The position numbers and the translations under genes were made by a program. 64,000 nt of DNA, from the NCBI GenBank assembly GCA_932294295.1, contig OW028584.1, positions 24,154,638-24,218,637 of the forward strand, given 5' to 3'. Source of the stretch: Alitta virens. Taxonomy: Eukaryota; Annelida; Polychaeta; Phyllodocida; Nereididae. The notes under the pieces are model-generated. The model was not told the DNA's origin. It made no database searches and saw only the letters and a list, made by a program, of their open reading frames with translations. Shown in pieces: positions 61,180-64,000 of this stretch (its first letter is position 1; the number at the start of each line of letters is the position of its first letter).

Positions 61180-61240
61180 TAAATTGCATATGGCAATATA
61201 CACATTCTTTGATGCCTGAACATTTCTTTTGATACTGAAG
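61180..61240 (-). repeat. Duplicated zinc-finger segment of PolB N-terminus
   Basis: Codes KKCSGIKECVYCHMQF on the minus strand, against KKCTGIKECVLCHTQF at 61,636-61,690. The two blocks are 458 bp apart and clearly paralogous (CATTCTTTGATNCCTGNACA at the DNA level). Confidence 0.65.
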
Positions 61241-61357
61241 TATATCAGATTTTAGCTCGTTGATTGCTAACTATTCTCATCTAATCAGCATATTCTACAA
61301 ACACTACTGAAATGATGGTGATGAAAAATTTATTTGACCATGAATGGAATGAAAACA

Positions 61358-61380
61358 TAGATAGATAGATAGATAGATAG
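61358..61380 (+). repeat. (GATA)n microsatellite
   Basis: About six units inside the right-only segment. Confidence 0.9.
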
Positions 61381-61945
61381 TGGTGGTGGGGATTTGATTT
61401 GTAGAAATGGAGTGAAAGTGTTGCTTTTATAGTTTAGAATTGCCAGTTTGAAGCTTTCAGTTCACAAGTTACACAAATGTGTAACCTGTTTTAACAATGT
61501 CATGGCGCATATGCAAGCTTGTGACACCACAATTTTGATCAGCTATTTTGCTGATTTTTTTTACTTGGTGGAATTTAAAAGAATTTTTAACCTCAAAAAA
61601 GGTTATTTCTTTGCTAGGGGTTCACCAAAAACATTTTAAAATTGTGTATGACAAAGTACGCATTCTTTGATTCCTGTACATTTCTTTTGATGGGTATTCT
61701 TCTTAAAGCTAGTGGTGAAAGATTTACCACAAACATTACAAAATATAGCATTTGCGATGCACCGGTTGACTGATTTGAAGAGTTGGAACACGCGATTGAG
61801 TGGTTGTTTGAGTTGGATATGCAACATTACCTTGACAATTGCTTTGACGTAATTCTTGAGAATTTCTGTCATTGAATTGTCTGAAACATTTTCCACAATG
61901 AAGATGTGTTTGTAACTGTTGAAGTCTGTTTTGCTAGGCTAAACT

Positions 61946-63020
61946 TCTGATCAATTATAATATATATGCTACCCGAATTATTTTAATATTAATTTTTCAA
62001 GAGAATGGGGTAAATACTGCACACCTCTCAAAATATCAATCAGGAACTAGAGAGCTCTGTAGTTCTTGATTCTTGTCATTATATGCACAGAACTAAACAG
62101 TGGGTTTTTAGTTTTTCAAATCTTGGATAGTCTATACTGTAACAGAAAACTTCCTTAATCTTTCATGTATCAGTGTGTATTGCAAACCGTTTAGCTTTGT
62201 CTTTAACATGAAAATAGCATAAATGAGACAAATAAACTTACCTTCCAGTACATGAACTCTCAAACTAGCATTAAATCTCAAAATTCCTAATATGATATCC
62301 TTTATGTTTGATGTACACAACTACCTGCACTGATGGAAACACACACACAGTCTAATAAGAATGCAGGTCACTGCAGCTGACACATATTTTAACTACAGTG
62401 GAACCACTGAGTGGAACCCCAGTTATGTTTTCACTCTAGGTAATCACTGAAATGGATTGAAGTGGACTTATTATCATGGAGGTCTTAATTCTGGGATATT
62501 TAGTATGTTTATAGTTTTGCAAAGGGGTCTTAATATTGAGGGGATTTTAATATTGGATATTCTTAAATGAAAGGTTTCTTTGTAAATCCCTCAACTATCT
62601 AGAGATCTTCACCCTTCCTTCCTAGGGGGGGCTATGTCACATGGTATCAAGAAGGGGTTTTGCTCCTTTGATACTAAATTAACAGTAAATGAGAGAAATT
62701 TGGTCAAACCTTTTAGTAAACCTCATAATTGATATATATGCGCACTACTATATTAACTAACAAATGATAGCACACTTGGACAAGATGCGCATATCTTATG
62801 ATAATAACATATTTATTCTAGGATATTTTTACTTTTTATTCACAGTTTTGAAATATTGTAAATCTAAAGATCTTAATATCACACTTAATAGCAGGAATAC
62901 ACCCTTCAAGCTATCTTAAGTTCAATTTCCAATCAGTTGTAATAAATATCATTTAAGTGAACATTAATTGTTTAAAGAATGGGGTAAAAGAGTCACCCCA
63001 GGGGCTGCTTCTGGAGGGGT
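61946..63020. other. Right-only segment between PolB and outer arm
   Basis: AT-rich with no gene. It contains the pogo-like debris at 62,395-62,580 and nothing else I can name. Confidence 0.4.
62395..62580 (+). mobile_element. Pogo-like MITE debris
   Basis: CAGTGGAACCACTGAGTGGAACC at the start, then AGGTCTTAATTCTGGG, GGGGTCTTAATATTGAGGGG and GATTTTAATATTGG. Repeated GGTCTTAAT units relate it to the copies near 38.1 and 44.2 kb. Confidence 0.35.
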
Positions 63021-63030
63021 AAAAAGTCAT

Positions 63031-63190
63031 TTCTATTTTTAGAATAGGGGGTTTCCAAGTATTGCACCATAGACTACAGCACGCTACAACAGGCTGCAAT
63101 GGATTACAATGGAGGGGGGGCCAAGGGGGGTCTGATTCACTGCACCGTGACTTCGCAATTCTATTTTTAGAATAGGGGGGTTTCCTATGA
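63031..63190 (+). repeat. Hairpin-forming unit in two copies
   Basis: TTCTATTTTTAGAATAGGGG followed by GGTTTCC occurs at about 63,031 and at 63,159. The first 14 bases are a near-perfect palindrome. The left outer arm carries one copy (about 49,536-49,555). Between the two copies is a G-rich stretch with two G6-7 runs (63,114-63,130). Confidence 0.7.
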
Positions 63191-63415
63191 CGTGATGACT
63201 TTGACAGGTGTGCGATTTATTACCTACCCTTCCTTCACATAAGCTACCCTAGCTTCACCGGATGCATTGGAGTGTGAAATTTAATTACTACCCTACTTCA
63301 TCCTGTTCTCCAAAAGACAATGGGTTTCCCTTTGATGTTGCTACCCTACTACCTCCGTTTCACCAAAAGTCAAGTGGATTCCTTTGACGTCTGTAGAGCA
63401 CCATCTTATACTACT
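63159..63415 (-). repeat. Outer inverted arm, right
   Basis: Reverse complement of 49,300-49,555. It abuts a long (ATCT)n array at its outer end. Confidence 0.9.
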
Positions 63416-63416
<1 letters not shown>

Positions 63417-63469
<53 letters not shown>

Positions 63470-63498
63470 CATCTATCTGTCTGTCTATCTATCTATCC
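63417..63498 (+). repeat. (ATCT)n microsatellite
   Basis: About 20 units with a few CCATCTGTCTG variants. Its plus frame encodes only a Ser-Ile-Tyr-Leu repeat. Confidence 0.95.
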
Positions 63499-63819
63499 AT
63501 TGGATAGTCATTGACGTCTGTATGTAATTTTAATGTTTTTGGAAAAGTTATACCCATAAATCATAATTATTATAACTCATTTGTGGAGCATTCTCATATC
63601 TTATCAGTACTATATTTATGTAATAGATTAAAATCTTTGATTGTTTCGATGTATTTTTTTGAGATTTAAAATTACTTAATCTATCGAAACTAGTCACAGT
63701 TTCCTAATTAAGTACTGTATACAGTTTTCCTAATTTCGTTACCACACAGTGCAATGAAGCAGCATCTGTGGAGGAATGGCTCAAAATAAAGCTTTCTTCA
63801 CTTGTTGCTGACTTTAATT

Positions 63820-64000
63820 CTTAATTCACTTGTGGTGGCGCCTGTAGGGTGATGGTATCTCCGCCAGGTTTCGCCACTGGTATCGAGGCGTACTTGTTAG
63901 GCTCTGAACCAATCAGCAGCCTCATATCTCATTGGCTCGGATGCTAACTAAATACCATGACAACCCACCCTGCTCAGGGCGACACCTAGGTGAGAGAAGC
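63820..64000 (+). promoter_or_regulatory. G+C-rich island with opposed CCAAT boxes at window edge
   Basis: G+C rises sharply in the last 180 bp. CCAATCAG (63,909-63,916) and the inverted ATTGG (63,931-63,935) are 14 bp apart. AGGTGAG at about 63,989-63,995 could be a splice donor. This may be the promoter or first exon of a gene beyond the window. Confidence 0.3.

Larger units (their letters stand above)
60562..61945 (-). pseudogene. Polinton-type DNA polymerase B, N-terminus and exonuclease region, broken
   Basis: Read on the minus strand. At 61,940-61,760 is a frame with LHCGKCFRQF and a Gln/Thr-rich linker. A frameshift leads into CNVCGKSFTTSFKKNTHQKK plus Cys, a C-x2-C-x12-H-x3-C zinc finger (about 61,720-61,658), then KECVLCHTQF and a stop. 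At 60,859 GFDSSKYDINL matches the second exonuclease motif of protein-primed family-B polymerases. HQFIVKRNSSYSCLSHEKF and, after another frameshift near 60,722, DVINYLAP...KGYFPYEFF...LPPYEAFYS follow down to 60,562. The first exonuclease motif and the palm motifs were not found. In intact Polintons this enzyme replicates the element from a protein primer. Here at least three frameshifts or stops leave it dead. One zinc-finger segment is duplicated at 61,180-61,240. Confidence 0.65.
49300..63415. mobile_element. Nested palindrome of two inverted, degenerate Polinton-like copies
   Basis: Three pairs of inverted arms share one centre of symmetry: outer 49,300-49,555 / 63,159-63,415, middle 49,799-51,981 / 58,535-60,716, and inner 53,347-53,950 / 57,515-58,150. 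Segments between the arms differ left and right: 0.24 versus 2.44 kb between outer and middle, and 1.37 versus 0.38 kb between middle and inner. The spacer 53,951-57,514 is single-copy here. Polinton/Maverick origin is inferred from a protein-primed PolB fragment in the middle arms and the longer PolB remnant on the right. The ends facing the centre carry tandem sub-repeats, as Polinton terminal repeats often do. No intact integrase, ATPase, protease or capsid gene is visible. An assembly artefact at a palindrome is possible. Confidence 0.6.

Noticed and set aside
1..64000. CRISPR array, bacterial operon or ribosome binding sites
   Set aside because: The DNA is eukaryotic. No regularly spaced direct repeats and no prokaryotic gene structure.

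Overview
This window is AT-rich animal DNA (about one third G+C by eye) with almost no recognisable host coding sequence. The support for a metazoan is: many (GATA)n and (TA)n microsatellites, long G/C homopolymers, a 5'-truncated non-LTR retrotransposon, a tRNA-derived SINE with a 14-bp target-site duplication, pogo-like MITE debris, and remains of Polinton/Maverick elements. A marine invertebrate genome is my best guess, but nothing I can see fixes the phylum. Apart from the transposon ORFs, nearly all long open frames are AT-rich chance frames.

Layout. 1-23 kb is gene-poor DNA with islands of higher G+C. These islands hold promoter- or enhancer-like motif clusters: CACGTG E-boxes, CCAAT boxes, CAAGATGGC/GCCATTTT YY1-like sites, RFX X-box-like palindromes, CTCF-like matches and nuclear-receptor half-sites. 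A TATA-box candidate lies near 23.8 kb and a perfect 125-bp tandem duplication at 24.05-24.30 kb. The 3' end of a LINE lies at 26.06-27.12 kb. From 28 to 45 kb the islands continue, with two TATA-containing candidate promoters (33.75 and 34.91 kb). A candidate minus-strand terminal exon with its own poly(A) signal lies at 46.9-47.15 kb, with two more weak coding islands up to 48.6 kb.

The most unusual part is 49.3-63.4 kb. It is a nested palindrome of three pairs of inverted arms: outer (49,300-49,555 / 63,159-63,415), middle (49,799-51,981 / 58,535-60,716, about 2.18 kb each and nearly identical) and inner (53,347-53,950 / 57,515-58,150, built of ~178-bp tandem sub-repeats). The middle arms carry a fragment of a protein-primed DNA polymerase B of Polinton type. 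The right side also keeps its exonuclease region and zinc-finger N-terminus, plus a chimeric ORF ending in antisense SINE sequence. I read the whole as two degenerate Polinton-like copies in inverted orientation, their ends facing each other across a 3.56-kb spacer.

Two dispersed signals run through the window. One is a short repeat family (core AATGATGAGATGACAAGGC, at least ten copies) that also forms the outer ends of the inner arms. The other is a spaced motif, CACGTG followed 16-18 bp later by CCAAT, found at seven places whose surroundings look unrelated. These two, and the palindrome, are the observations most worth testing.
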